A stretch of 7,705 nt of DNA, from contig CABUAH010000072.1 of assembly GCA_902489475.1 (NCBI GenBank), forward strand, positions 1 to 7,705, in the 5' to 3' direction. This DNA comes from an uncultured Oscillospiraceae bacterium (GTDB lineage: Bacteria > Bacillota > Clostridia > Oscillospirales > Ruminococcaceae). This document shows, in pieces, positions 1 through 5,996 of the stretch. How positions within the stretch are numbered: the first letter of the stretch is position 1; each line of letters opens with the position of its first letter. The notes below the pieces were generated by a model that worked only from the letters and a program-made list of their open reading frames with translations, was not told the origin of the DNA and made no database searches. Made by a program: the position numbers and the translations under genes.

Positions 1-1
1 C

Positions 2-142
2 TTCTTCTTCAGTAGATGTTGTTGTTACCTTCTTAGCTGCTGCAATTGCATCTGTTAATGCCTTTACTGTTTCATCTGTGTAAGGTGCTGTATCAATTGC
101 TTCTGCCTTTTCGATTGCCTTGTTAAGCTCATCAAGTGAAAT
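2..142 (-). repeat. FIVAR repeat F, cut by the window edge (residues 1609-1655)
   Basis: The unit starts ISLDELNKAIEKAEAIDTAP and continues YTDETVKALTDAIAAAKKV, then TTTSTEEE at the edge. Helix 1 resembles repeat E more than A-D. At least helix 3 of this unit must lie outside the window. Confidence 0.8.
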
Positions 143-3100
143 CTCTTCAGGTTTCTTGATTGTCTTAACTACATTGCCGTCTGCATCAATGAACTCTACC
201 TTTGTTACAGCATATACATAGTCAGATGCATCTTCCCATGCATATGTGTATCCTTCAAGCCTATAAGTATTGCCGGCTGCAATTGGATTTGTAAGATCTA
301 AGGTTTCAGTTAAACCTGTAGCTCCCGTTGTGTATCCGTTTGTTCCCGGGTACTTATTGTAGCTCTCAGTGCCGTTTATAACAGCCTTAAACTCAATGCT
401 TGCATACTGGTTGTAGCTTACATCACTTGCACAGTCAAATGTGAATCTGATCTGCGTTGCACCTGCCATTGCATCGTCAGCCTTACCGCTTGCGATAGAA
501 GTAGTTGCACCCTTCTTGTAAGTGTAAATATATGCAAATGGATCTAACGGAATGGTCTTAAGTCCGTTAATTGCATTCTTAAGTGCTGAATCTGCTGCAA
601 GAACGTCATCATAAGCTGAATTCTCATCCATTGCCTTTGCAGCTTCAAGTGCATCTGTTAATGCCTTTACAGTTTCTTCTGTGTAATTGCTTGTATCGAT
701 TGCTTCTGCCTGCTCGATAGTTTTCTTAAGATCTTCAAGAGCTTTATTGCTGTCCGGCTTCTCAGCTCCTTCGATGTTGATCTTCATCAAGTTTGCCAAC
801 CAGTCAACCATTGCTTGGCTCAAATCCGGTCGATTGTACGCATCGTATTTACCAATAGCGAACTCAATATCATGGATACCCTTTTCTGTGTACTCGTCCT
901 TATGGTTAGCAAGGAGATCCTTAGCAAGCGCATACCACTTATCTGCCTCTGTCCAGTCAGCTACTCTAACATTTGAAACAAGTGCATCAATAGCATCTGT
1001 GATAGCCTTAGCTGCTGCATCTATTTCGTTCTGTGTTGCTGCTGTGTTTTCCTTAACAGCCTTAGCTGCTGTGATAGCGTCTGTTAATGTCTTAACAGTA
1101 GCTTCTGTGTATGCAGTTGTATCTACTGCTTCACCGTCTGCAATTGCCTTATCAAGTGCTGTGTAGTCAATTGCGATCTTGAGTGCATTGATAGCATCTG
1201 TGATTGCCTTTGCTGCTGCATCAACATCATCCTGTGTTGCTGCTGTGTTTTCCTTAACAGCCTTAGCTGCTGCGATTGCATCTGTTAATGCCTTAACAGT
1301 ATCTGCTGTATATTTAGTTGTATCCACTGATTCGCCGTTTGCAATTGCTGCATCAAGAGCTGTATAGTCGATTTCAGGAATCTCTACTGTAGGTCCTTGA
1401 ACCTGAGTATGTGTATAAAGAACTGTTCCATCTGCATTTAGGAATTCTACCTTTGCAATTCCGAATACGAAGTTGTCTTCTGAATTGCATTTTTCCCAGT
1501 TAACTGTCCATGCATTTAATGCATATGCATCTCCTGCTGCGAGAGCTGCCGGAAGATCAAATGTCTTTTCGTATCCCTTTACTCCGTTTGCCGGCCAGCC
1601 TGTTCCCTTGAGTGCTGCTGTTACTGCTGTTCCTGCTACTGTACCTGCTATATTAAGGGTTGTAGCCTGATTGTATCCACAATTTGCACCCATGTCAAAT
1701 GTTACCTTAACCTGTGTTGCTCCTGCCATTGCAGCATTTGCTGTTCCCTCTGCGATAGCAAAATACTTATCTGCTGTTGGGTTGTATCCGTTAAAGTAAA
1801 CCTTTGCATACAAACCATCTTCTACAGGCTTTTCCTCAAGAGCATTGATTGCATCTGTGATAGCCTTTGCTGCTGCATCAACATCGTCCTGTGTAGCGCT
1901 TGCATTTTCCTTAACAGCCTTAGCTGTTCCCAATGCTGTTGTGAGTGCTGCATATGACTCTGCTGTGTATGCGTCTGCATCTACTGCTTCAGCATCTGCA
2001 ATAGCCTTATCAAGTGCTGTGTAGTCAATCTCTGGAGTTACCGCTGCTGCACTCTCTACAGTAAACGACTTAAATGTAACTGTAGCGTCTGGGTTGTTAG
2101 TATAAGTATTATACTCCACGGTTTCGATTGATAAAAGTTCGGATAACTCACTTGTTCTTGTTCCATCCGGAAGAATTACTTCTAATTTGTATGTTCCCGG
2201 CTCGGAAATCTGGAAGCTTTCAAATGTAACACCGCTCTTTGAAATGAACGGTCCGCCTCTGTTTGCATCGGCCTTTATGTACCAATAATCAAAATCAGAT
2301 GTATATTTAGTATCAAGTCTTGGTACTAAAGTAAACGGTGATGCTACTGTTCCTGTTACCTCAACTTCATATGTGAACTTTGTGTAATTAGGAGCAAGTG
2401 CTTTAATTTTTGCCCATTCATCATCAGTAATTAAATTGTTATCGCTTCCGCTTACACGAAGTGTAAGATAGAACTTATTGCTTTGATTTATAAAGTCCTT
2501 CGAGGCGTTAACTACGACCTTAGAACCTGATTCTTCTTCGCCCTCAAATACAACTGTTGCAGAAGTTGCTGCTGCTTTAATAAACTCATATGTTGCCTTA
2601 TCGCTGCGAACATGAATTGTTCCCGTAATATTCTTAAACGCTGATGCTCCAGATTCTTCAGTAATTACCGCATCCATATAAAGGTTAGTATCTGCGTTGC
2701 CTAAATTTCTGAATGCCGAGCTAACAATAGATGTAACATTGCTTGGAATTGTTATTGTCTTAAGATTAGATAAGTTCTGGAAAGCTCTGCCCGGTATAGC
2801 AGTTAAGTTCTCGGAAAGTACGATTTCTTCCAATGTAGCGCTAACCTGTGAACATAGTCCCATAGTGGCAGTGATTTTAGTTACCGTATTAGGTAATACT
2901 ACCTTAGTTAGTGGCTTTGCAGTTGCTGTATTGAACAGAGAAGCAACCTGAGTAACCGTCTTTCCGTTAATTGTTTCAGGAACTGTGAGAACTCCGTCTT
3001 TAGCAACAATTGTACAGTTTGAATCTTCTGCTGTTACTGCATACTTAAGTGAAATTGTTCCGTCATCAAGCTCTGTTGTTACAAAGTAGAGAAGCTCATC

Positions 3101-4966
3101 ATTTTCACCGAGTACAGGAGCAGCTTCAAGAGCAGCGATTGCATCTGTGATTGCCTTTGCTGCTGCATCAACGTCGTCCTGTGTAGCTGCTGTGTTTTCC
3201 TTAACAGCCTTAGCTGCTGTGATTGCGTCTGTTAATGCCTTAACAGTAGCCTCTGTATACTTAGTTGTATCTACTGCCTCACCGTCTGCAATAGCCTTAT
3301 CAAGTGCTGTGTAGTCGATCTCTTCTTCCTTAACCAGAATTACTTCAGCTTGGACGTAATTTGTTTTGTTATTTATGCTGGCATTAATAAGATCATAAGT
3401 ATTCTGATCATAAACGTAAATCTTTCCTCCGCAGTAGCTAATCGAATACTTTCCTACCGATGTTAATGCACCTTTAATGTGTAAGTTCATGCTCTCGTTT
3501 GAGCAGCTGGAGAATGCAGAATCATTTAATACTGTAATTCCCTCAGGAACTACTACATCGCCTGTTATCTTGCCACAATACATAAATGCACATCTACCGA
3601 TCTCTGTAAGAGTGCTTGGAAGTTCAAGTGATGTAAGAGCACCACGACAGAAAGCGTATGCTCCTATTGATTTCAAGCCCTCAGGTAGATTAATTGTTGT
3701 AAAAGCTCCATCTGAAAATGCAAGTTCGCCGATTGTCTCAAGCTTGCTGTTATCGGAAATTTCAACACTTTCAATATTTGTAGAAATATCTACGGTGGCA
3801 AATGCCATATTTCCGATATATGTTACCGCATCAGGAATTTTGATTGTTGTTAGTGGACAATCTGTAAATGCATGATTTCCTATGTACGTTAAGTTTTCAG
3901 GTAATGTAACAGTATTTAAAGCTTGACAACTGTCAAATGCATCATCTCCGATTCTTGTAATATTATCAGGAATTGAGATTGGCTTAAGTGATGTACAATC
4001 GCTGAAACAAGCTTCAGGTATTTCAGTTACATTGCTTAAGAATCCGTCATCTACTGTCTCAAGGTTTTTACAATAATAGAAAGCATATTTCTCTAAGCTT
4101 GTAATATTGCTTGTACCCGATATCTTTATATCCTTATATCCGCTCTGACTGAAAGCTCCGTTTCCTATTCTCGTTACTGTTGACGGAATAGTTGCTGTAG
4201 TTGCATTTTTGAAAGATGCAAGCAAATATGATCCTATGCTTGTTACTCCTTCGTCAACAATTACTTTTGTTACCCTATTAGCTATTCCGTCAACCGAGTA
4301 CCAAGGACCTAAAGCCTTGTTTCCATCTACTCCGTAGTCCTTTGTATCGCCTGTTCCGGAAACTCTGAAAGTACCGTCACTGTAAAGTGTTGCTGTAACC
4401 GAACCGTCGCCGTTTTTGCTGACATCATAGCTCTTTACAACTTCAACCGGAACGGCGCTTGGATCGCTCAAAGTAACATACTTAAGCGTAATGCTTCCTA
4501 CTTTAGCGTCAGAAGTATTTGTAAGTCCCTTACAGTTGATTCCGCAGTACTGAAGCTTTGCAGGATCAGGGATATCTTCTCCGCTGTACTTAACTGTGTA
4601 TGTTCCATCCGTTGGGATTTCTACGAAAGGAACAACGTCGTCAGCATTCCAATGTGATCCGCCTCCGATAAATACCGTAGGCAAGTAAGCTCTTACTCCG
4701 CCTTCAGGTACTCCTGTTACATCAAAAGTCGCATAAAACTCATTCTTGCCCGAAAGTGCTGAAACTGCATTTCCGTTACCGCTGTAAGGCGAGAATTCAA
4801 GCTTTGCTGAACTTGTGATGCTTGTTCTAGTCCATGCTCCACTGTCGGGTAGGACAATGTCGCTTGGATCTGTCGTGTCTGCGGCAAAAGCAGAAAATGC
4901 ACTGCCGAGCGACGTGATTGTCATTACCGCAGCGGCGGCAAATGACAAAAGTTTTTTTGGTTTCAT
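2..4966 (-). CDS. Large secreted modular surface protein (BspA-type LRR plus FIVAR repeats), 3' end cut by window edge
   Basis: One open frame of 1655 codons reads leftwards from ATG at 4966-4964 to the window edge with no stop, so the C-terminus is missing. AGGAGG at 4974-4979 lies 7 bases upstream and fixes the start. Residues 1-29 are a signal peptide (KPKK, hydrophobic core, AFAA before Asp30). Domain order: beta-rich domain about 40-167; BspA-type LRR array about 225-530; FIVAR repeat 550-616; second LRR array about 640-800; beta-rich domain 816-975; FIVAR 980-1046; AMAGATQ domain 1052-1190; FIVAR 1199-1265 and 1266-1329; degenerate FIVAR-like 1337-1396; FIVAR 1407-1472; second AMAGATQ domain 1477-1605; FIVAR from 1609. 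The role is probably cell-surface adhesion or glycan/host binding (inference from the families). No catalytic domain is recognisable. An LPXTG motif, SLH repeats or a dockerin could lie in the missing part. The gene is richer in G+C than the two-component genes and uses Ala/Thr codons GCA and ACA heavily. Confidence 0.93.
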   Translation of the reverse strand, partial: MKPKKLLSFAAAAVMTITSLGSAFSAFAADTTDPSDIVLPDSGAWTRTSITSSAKLEFSPYSGNGNAVSALSGKNEFYATFDVTGVPEGGVRAYLPTVFIGGGSHWNADDVVPFVEIPTDGTYTVKYSGEDIPDPAKLQYCGINCKGLTNTSDAKVGSITLKYVTLSDPSAVPVEVVKSYDVSKNGDGSVTATLYSDGTFRVSGTGDTKDYGVDGNKALGPWYSVDGIANRVTKVIVDEGVTSIGSYLLASFKNATTATIPSTVTRIGNGAFSQSGYKDIKISGTSNITSLEKYAFYYCKNLETVDDGFLSNVTEIPEACFSDCTSLKPISIPDNITRIGDDAFDSCQALNTVTLPENLTYIGNHAFTDCPLTTIKIPDAVTYIGNMAFATVDISTNIESVEISDNSKLETIGELAFSDGAFTTINLPEGLKSIGAYAFCRGALTSLELPSTLTEIGRCAFMYCGKITGDVVVPEGITVLNDSAFSSCSNESMNLHIKGALTSVGKYSISYCGGKIYVYDQNTYDLINASINNKTNYVQAEVILVKEEEIDYTALDKAIADGEAVDTTKYTEATVKALTDAITAAKAVKENTAATQDDVDAAAKAITDAIAALEAAPVLGENDELLYFVTTELDDGTISLKYAVTAEDSNCTIVAKDGVLTVPETINGKTVTQVASLFNTATAKPLTKVVLPNTVTKITATMGLCSQVSATLEEIVLSENLTAIPGRAFQNLSNLKTITIPSNVTSIVSSAFRNLGNADTNLYMDAVITEESGASAFKNITGTIHVRSDKATYEFIKAAATSATVVFEGEEESGSKVVVNASKDFINQSNKFYLTLRVSGSDNNLITDDEWAKIKALAPNYTKFTYEVEVTGTVASPFTLVPRLDTKYTSDFDYWYIKADANRGGPFISKSGVTFESFQISEPGTYKLEVILPDGTRTSELSELLSIETVEYNTYTNNPDATVTFKSFTVESAAAVTPEIDYTALDKAIADAEAVDADAYTAESYAALTTALGTAKAVKENASATQDDVDAAAKAITDAINALEEKPVEDGLYAKVYFNGYNPTADKYFAIAEGTANAAMAGATQVKVTFDMGANCGYNQATTLNIAGTVAGTAVTAALKGTGWPANGVKGYEKTFDLPAALAAGDAYALNAWTVNWEKCNSEDNFVFGIAKVEFLNADGTVLYTHTQVQGPTVEIPEIDYTALDAAIANGESVDTTKYTADTVKALTDAIAAAKAVKENTAATQDDVDAAAKAITDAINALKIAIDYTALDKAIADGEAVDTTAYTEATVKTLTDAITAAKAVKENTAATQNEIDAAAKAITDAIDALVSNVRVADWTEADKWYALAKDLLANHKDEYTEKGIHDIEFAIGKYDAYNRPDLSQAMVDWLANLMKINIEGAEKPDSNKALEDLKKTIEQAEAIDTSNYTEETVKALTDALEAAKAMDENSAYDDVLAADSALKNAINGLKTIPLDPFAYIYTYKKGATTSIASGKADDAMAGATQIRFTFDCASDVSYNQYASIEFKAVINGTESYNKYPGTNGYTTGATGLTETLDLTNPIAAGNTYRLEGYTYAWEDASDYVYAVTKVEFIDADGNVVKTIKKPEEISLDELNKAIEKAEAIDTAPYTDETVKALTDAIAAAKKVTTTSTEEE
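152..538 (-). other. AMAGATQ domain, copy 2 (residues about 1477-1605)
   Basis: It shares AMAGATQIRFTFD (Met at 1500), SYNQ, DLTNPIAAGNTY, YTYAWE and VYAVTKVEFIDADGNV (Phe at 1592) with copy 1. The distance between the Met and Phe landmarks is 92 residues here and 95 in copy 1. The segment between YNQ and PIAAG is poorly conserved (KYPGTNGYTTGATG here, GTGWPANGVKGYE in copy 1) and may be a variable loop. Confidence 0.6.
551..748 (-). repeat. FIVAR repeat E, divergent (residues 1407-1472)
   Basis: The unit reads LEDLKKTIEQAEAIDTSN, YTEETVKALTDALEAAKAM, DDVLAADSALKNAINGL. It keeps the YT.ETVKALTDA core, but helix 1 and helix 3 differ from units A-D. It precedes the second AMAGATQ domain. Confidence 0.8.
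779..958 (-). repeat. Degenerate FIVAR-like unit (residues 1337-1396)
   Basis: The segment between repeats D and E keeps the spacing of a FIVAR unit but little identity. KWYALAKDLL matches helix 1, EYTEKGIHDIEFAI matches YTEATVKALTDAI, and DLSQAMVDWLANLMKI matches DDVDAAAKAITDAINAL with a shortened loop. Three tryptophans and the loss of the Ala-rich surface set it apart. The assignment rests on pattern only. Confidence 0.5.
980..1171 (-). repeat. FIVAR repeat D (residues 1266-1329)
   Basis: The unit starts IDYTALDKAIADGEAVDTTA directly after repeat C and ends DAIDALVSN. TQNEIDAAAKAITDAI replaces TQDDVDAAAKAITDAI. Long stretches of DNA are shared with repeat A, which lies about 2 kb away. 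Confidence 0.88.
1172..1372 (-). repeat. FIVAR repeat C (residues 1199-1265)
   Basis: The unit starts IDYTALDAAIANGESVDTTK and runs straight into repeat D with no linker, giving a 201-base tandem period. Its sequence is close to A and D at both protein and DNA level. Confidence 0.88.
1397..1813 (-). other. AMAGATQ domain, copy 1 (residues about 1052-1190)
   Basis: A beta-rich domain with the signature AMAGATQVKVTFD (Met at 1080), then CGYNQ, an aliphatic strand region, DLPAALAAGDAY, WTVNWE and VFGIAKVEFLNADGTV (Phe at 1175). A second copy with matching landmarks lies at residues 1477-1605. Flanked by FIVAR repeats B and C. The aromatic residues and sandwich-like pattern suggest ligand or glycan binding (inference). 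I do not recognise a named family. Confidence 0.6.
1829..2029 (-). repeat. FIVAR repeat B (residues 980-1046)
   Basis: Same 67-residue unit beginning IDYTALDKAIADAEAVDADA and ending DAINALEEKP. The middle (YTAESYAALTTALGTAKAV) is the most diverged of units A-D, while the last third (TQDDVDAAAKAITDAI) is nearly identical. Confidence 0.88.
2042..2521 (-). other. Second beta-rich domain of the surface protein, unassigned
   Basis: Residues about 816-975 contain beta-strand-like segments (NKFYLTLRVSG, FTYEVEVTGTV, PGTYKLEVILPDGTR, DATVTFKSFTVES) and an aromatic patch FDYWYIKA. The closing part resembles that of the N-terminal domain (VGSITLKYVTL against ATVTFKSFTVE). A carbohydrate-binding or Ig-like fold is possible, but no family is recognisable by eye. 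Confidence 0.4.
2567..3049 (-). repeat. BspA-type leucine-rich repeat array 2, short and degenerate
   Basis: Residues about 640-800 contain LRR_5-like units: TVPETINGKTVTQVASLF, then LTKVVLPNTVTKI, LEEIVLSENLTAIPGRAF and LKTITIPSNVTSIVSSAF. They end in a cap (GTIHVRSDKATYEFI) similar to the cap of array 1. It has about four to five repeats and lacks the conserved Cys of array 1, so it is not a simple copy of it. A FIVAR repeat at residues 550-616 separates the arrays. Confidence 0.75.
3119..3319 (-). repeat. FIVAR repeat A (residues 550-616)
   Basis: The unit starts IDYTALDKAIADGEAVDTTK and continues through YTEATVKALTDAI, AAKAVKEN and TQDDVDAAAKAITDAIAAL. This is the FIVAR pattern, a three-helix spacer module of about 67 residues found in large Gram-positive surface proteins. 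It sits between the two LRR arrays. Confidence 0.88.
3377..4294 (-). repeat. BspA-type leucine-rich repeat array 1 (LRR_5-like)
   Basis: Residues about 225-530 hold roughly ten to twelve repeats of 20-25 residues in the pattern 'L..I.IP..VT.IG..AF..C..L'. Examples are NITRIGDDAFDSCQAL, NLTYIGNHAFTDCPL and TLTEIGRCAFMYCGKI. The lead-in (RVSGTGDTKDYG, then PWYS) is the usual entry into such arrays in Clostridia. Known BspA-type repeats form a curved solenoid that mediates adhesion to host proteins or other bacteria. The array is regular at first and ends in an irregular cap (GGKIYVYDQNTYDLI). Confidence 0.9.
4466..4849 (-). other. N-terminal beta-rich domain of the surface protein, unassigned
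   Basis: Residues about 40-167 alternate hydrophobic and polar residues as in a beta-sandwich (FYATFDVTGVPEGG, GTYTVKYSG, VGSITLKYVTL). It has two cysteines close together (YCGINC). Position directly after the signal peptide, in a protein full of binding repeats, suggests a ligand- or carbohydrate-binding module, but I do not recognise a named family. It may be distantly related to the domain at residues 816-975. Confidence 0.45.
4880..4966 (-). other. Sec signal peptide of the surface protein
   Basis: Residues 1-29 begin MKPKKLLSFAAAAV, with a basic n-region of three lysines, then an Ala/Val/Ile-rich core and a cleavage region SAFSAFAA followed by Asp30. Cleavage after Ala28 or Ala29 fits the AXA rule for signal peptidase I. 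There is no lipobox cysteine, so it is not a lipoprotein signal. Confidence 0.9.
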
Positions 4967-4973
4967 TTTTCTT

Positions 4974-4979
4974 CCTCCT
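4974..4979 (-). promoter_or_regulatory. Ribosome binding site of the surface protein gene
   Basis: A perfect AGGAGG on the minus strand, 7 bases before ATG at 4966. It selects this ATG and predicts efficient translation. Confidence 0.9.
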
Positions 4980-5053
4980 AGCTTATTTAGTGATTACCCA
5001 TATTGGACAAATTGTACAAAACAAAAGCGTTCATATTTCTTTGTCTTGATTAA

Positions 5054-5082
5054 ATAATACATACTATCAAGAGCTTGGTCAA
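5054..5082 (-). promoter_or_regulatory. Candidate sigma-A promoter of the surface protein gene
   Basis: On the minus strand TTGACC (5082-5077) and TATTAT (5059-5054) each match the consensus at five of six bases with a 17-base spacer. Transcription should start near 5047, leaving a leader of about 80 bases before the ATG at 4966. Confidence 0.7.
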
Positions 5083-5150
5083 CAGCTTTGGCATAACAGG
5101 TAAAAATTACGTCATGAAAAAATATAAATTTACTTTTTATTCAAAAACTA

Positions 5151-5159
5151 TGTTATAAT
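5151..5159 (+). promoter_or_regulatory. Candidate extended -10 promoter of the two-component operon
   Basis: TGTTATAAT is a perfect TATAAT at 5154-5159 with the TGN extension. No good -35 is found 16-18 bases upstream (TACTTT or TTACTT), which is typical of extended -10 promoters and of promoters helped by an activator. Predicted start near 5166, about 63 bases before the regulator's ATG. Confidence 0.65.
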
Positions 5160-5216
5160 GTAAAGGTGAACTTACAAAAAAAATTAAAATTCGACTATGT
5201 GTAAAATACTATTTTG

Positions 5217-5223
5217 AAGGAGG
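5217..5223 (+). promoter_or_regulatory. Ribosome binding site that sets the response regulator start
   Basis: AAGGAGG ends 5 bases before ATG at 5229. An in-frame TTG at 5214 would place this site inside the coding region and leave no site upstream, so the ATG is the true start. Confidence 0.9.
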
Positions 5224-5228
5224 TTATT

Positions 5229-5984
5229 ATGCTTAACATTGCGATATGTGACGATGAGCTTCTGACGGCTCAGCAGATAGAAAAAGTTGTCGTTTCAGAG
5301 TTTCAAAACAATAACGTAGACGTAAACACAAGCATTTATACCAATGGGCAAGAACTTATTGATGAACTTGCTTATAATTCATTTGATGTAGTTTTTCTTG
5401 ACATTTATATGCCTAAGATAAGCGGCTTCAATGTAGCAAAAAAAGTGAGAGAATTAAATAGTGACACATACATAATATTTGTCACTGTTAAAGACGATTT
5501 GGTATTTGACAGCTTTGATTATTATCCGTTCCAATTTATAAGAAAAAACACCTTTTTAGAAGCTGACATATCAAAAAACGATAATGTTACTCAAAACATC
5601 AGGAAAACAATTAATCGGCTTATCAAATTTTTATCTGATAAGAAGCAAATCATTTTACATGATGTCAACAAGAAAGAGCATCTCATATTCCCGGGAGAAA
5701 TTGAATATATAGAGAGCGACCAACACTACTTGAATTATTACCTTGCAGGGATCAAGGAGCCGCTTCGGGAAAGACAAAAAATAAGTGACAAATGCACATT
5801 GCTTGCAGATTCAGGAATTGTTAGGATTCATAAAAAGTATGCGATAAACTTAAAACACATTAAATTTATTGACAATGAATATGCACAGGTCATAATGAAA
5901 TCCGGGAAAAAGCTTCCTATTTCAAAGACATTTAAATCGGACATTAAGGAGAGATTCAAGCTTTATTTAAGAAATAATTATTAG
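5229..5984 (+). CDS. LytTR-family response regulator (AgrA/ComE-like)
   Basis: This 251-residue cytoplasmic transcription regulator is the usual length for the family. The receiver domain (about 2-120) shows the acidic pair Asp8-Asp9 (ICDDE), phospho-acceptor Asp58 (VVFLDIYMP), switch Thr86 (IIFVTV) and Lys106. The region around Lys106 reads PFQFIRKNTF instead of the classical KP motif, which is common in LytTR regulators of Clostridia. The LytTR DNA-binding domain spans about 140-249, with EIEYIESDQHYLNYY, IVRIHKKYAINLKHI and LPISKTFKSDIKERF; such domains bind direct repeats near promoters. ATG at 5229 is chosen because AAGGAGG lies 5 bases upstream. The kinase gene starts 12 bases after its stop, so both form one operon. 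It faces the surface-protein gene head to head, making that gene a plausible target (inference). No clear LytTR site is visible in the shared region. Confidence 0.95.
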   Translation: MLNIAICDDELLTAQQIEKVVVSEFQNNNVDVNTSIYTNGQELIDELAYNSFDVVFLDIYMPKISGFNVAKKVRELNSDTYIIFVTVKDDLVFDSFDYYPFQFIRKNTFLEADISKNDNVTQNIRKTINRLIKFLSDKKQIILHDVNKKEHLIFPGEIEYIESDQHYLNYYLAGIKEPLRERQKISDKCTLLADSGIVRIHKKYAINLKHIKFIDNEYAQVIMKSGKKLPISKTFKSDIKERFKLYLRNNY

Positions 5985-5990
5985 GGGGGA
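5983..5990 (+). promoter_or_regulatory. G-rich ribosome binding site of the kinase gene
   Basis: AGGGGGGA overlaps the regulator's TAG stop (5982-5984) and ends 6 bases before ATG at 5997. A run of six G replaces the AGGAGG used by the other two genes, so initiation is probably weaker and may depend on coupling to upstream translation. Confidence 0.7.
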
Positions 5991-5996
5991 AACAAT

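Larger units (their letters stand above)
4967..5228. promoter_or_regulatory. Divergent promoter region between surface gene and two-component operon
   Basis: These 262 bases separate two genes transcribed away from each other. The two predicted -10 elements (5054-5059 leftwards, 5154-5159 rightwards) lie about 95 bases apart, leaving an AT-rich segment at 5083-5150 where one bound regulator could affect both. No coding sequence is supported inside it. Confidence 0.75.

Noticed and set aside
980..1372. The 201-base periodic DNA repeat as a CRISPR or satellite array
   Set aside because: It is fully explained by tandem FIVAR coding units in an open frame; there are no short repeats with unique spacers.
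687..3875. Several plus-strand open frames (687-1166, 1179-1367, 1473-1670, 2697-2951, 3477-3875) of hydrophobic, Ser/Ala-rich sequence
   Set aside because: They are antisense to the surface-protein frame, arise from its repetitive Ala/Thr codons, and have no ribosome binding sites. The first two mirror FIVAR repeats.
5026..5034. Single matches to the loose LytTR site pattern (5026-5034, 7469-7477, 7609-7617)
   Set aside because: Each has one mismatch and no partner repeat at the expected spacing of about 21 bases, so chance is likely.
4717..5057. Open frames at 4717-4902 (minus) and 4815-5057 (plus)
   Set aside because: The first is another frame inside the surface gene. The second is antisense to its start and crosses the promoter region. 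Neither has recognisable protein features.
5081..5099. Direct AACAG repeats (5081-5085 and 5095-5099) as a regulator binding site
   Set aside because: The 14-base offset and 5-base length do not fit LytTR sites, and the first overlaps the surface-gene -35.
5214..5228. Upstream TTG start for the response regulator
   Set aside because: The TTG precedes the ribosome binding site, and the added residues (MKEVI) come from translating that site; receiver domains begin close to the ATG at 5229.
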